DNA of 64,000 nt from NCBI GenBank assembly GCA_947492105.1, contig CANLMN010000013.1, forward strand, positions 47,232-111,231, in the 5' to 3' direction. How positions within the stretch are numbered: the stretch's first letter is position 1; the number at the start of each line of letters is the position of its first letter. The DNA is from an uncultured Aquimarina sp. (GTDB lineage: Bacteria > Bacteroidota > Bacteroidia > Flavobacteriales > Flavobacteriaceae). The notes under the pieces were generated by a model. That model searched no databases and was not told where the DNA came from. It saw only the letters and a list, made by a program, of their open reading frames with translations. A program made the translations under genes and the position numbers. Positions 63,851 to 64,000 of this stretch are shown here, in pieces.

Positions 63851-63933
63851 ACCAGTTAAAATGTAATTGTAGGCTAAAATAATTGAACTATTTTTTGTTA
63901 GTTCGAGCTATAAAATTCAAGTATTGTATATCC
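63851..63933 (+). repeat. Repeat family B, left half, copy B10
   Basis: CAGTTAAAATGTAATTGTAG, AACTATTTTTTGTTAGTTCG, GCTATAAAATTCAAGTATTG, then it diverges. The end of the window (63934-64000) shows nothing recognisable. Confidence 0.6.
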
Positions 63934-64000
63934 GTTTAATGTCCATTAGCTGTAATACTCGCTATTACTAGTCTATCAAATATCTTTTCTCCAAAATATC

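Noticed and set aside
1-64000. CRISPR arrays, tRNA or rRNA genes, prophage and insertion sequences with transposases.
   Set aside because: No regularly spaced repeats of 25-40 bp, no cloverleaf-type sequence, no transposase or phage structural protein was recognised. The dispersed repeats found carry no ORF.

Overview
The window reads as the chromosome of a marine-type flavobacterium (Bacteroidota, Flavobacteriaceae; genus not determinable by eye, but the protein sequences feel closest to Aquimarina- or Kordia-like bacteria). The reasons are: AT-rich DNA; a 287-residue primary sigma factor without the long N-terminal region; a Bacteroidota-type promoter (TTG, 19 nt, TAATTTTG) at 2307-2336; type IX secretion (T9SS) C-terminal sorting domains; many lipoproteins; and phylum-typical families (DUF1501/DUF1800 pair, OmpA proteins with thrombospondin-3 repeats, fused E1 alpha-beta 2-oxoacid dehydrogenase, lipocalin-like lipoprotein next to an OmpA lipoprotein).

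Layout. 1-10 kb: pnp, then four consecutive paralogous genes for secreted proteins made of two carbohydrate-binding-like modules each and no enzyme domain, then rpoD. 10-19.4 kb: a small Hpt protein converging on a response-regulator/glycosyltransferase fusion, a 1819-residue surface lipoprotein whose 3' half is four almost identical 723-bp repeats, and a small T9SS cargo protein. 20-34.6 kb: beta-helix lipoprotein, MtfA-like peptidase, GNAT, DUF4197 lipoprotein, alpha/beta hydrolase, pyrF, a lysine-ketoglutarate-reductase-like dehydrogenase, a small Cys-rich membrane protein coupled to an ECF sigma factor, lpxK, a possible structured RNA, a Nif3-like/coiled-coil gene pair and a glycosyltransferase. 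34.6-47 kb: hybrid histidine kinase, lipA-gap, a large OmpA protein, methyltransferase and FAD oxidoreductase, OmpA/lipocalin pair, and a phosphoethanolamine-transferase-like enzyme overlapping a predicted FAM151/GDPD-like protein. 47-64 kb: fused E1 dehydrogenase, DUF1800/DUF1501, divergent MocR/PNPOx-like pair, two tandem-duplicated T9SS metalloproteases, rimO and a serine hydrolase lipoprotein. No rRNA, tRNA, CRISPR array, transposase or prophage was recognised.

The most distinctive feature is what lies between the genes. The intergenic DNA is built largely from four families of short (about 120-170 bp) non-coding elements, called A, B, C and D here. All have inverted-repeat architecture, occur in both orientations, abut one another and include internally deleted copies that keep both ends. 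At least 25 complete or partial copies lie in intergenic DNA and none was seen inside a gene. Several contain or neighbour perfect palindromes (24-bp arms at 5058-5110; 34 nt at 5333-5366; 16-bp arms at 63591-63624). Eight-base C tracts sit inside the signal peptide of the second carbohydrate-binding-module gene and 62 bp before the start codon of the fourth, which suggests on/off switching of this family.

How the genes fit together: apart from core metabolism (pnp, rpoD, pyrF, lpxK, lipA, gap, rimO), the window is strongly directed at the cell surface. It has glycan-binding proteins, a repeat adhesin-like lipoprotein, T9SS proteases, outer-membrane OmpA proteins, a lipid A or lipid headgroup modifying pair, and signalling proteins (Hpt, receiver-glycosyltransferase, hybrid kinase, ECF sigma) that could control surface polymers. 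All calls were made by reading the sequence; no database search was possible.
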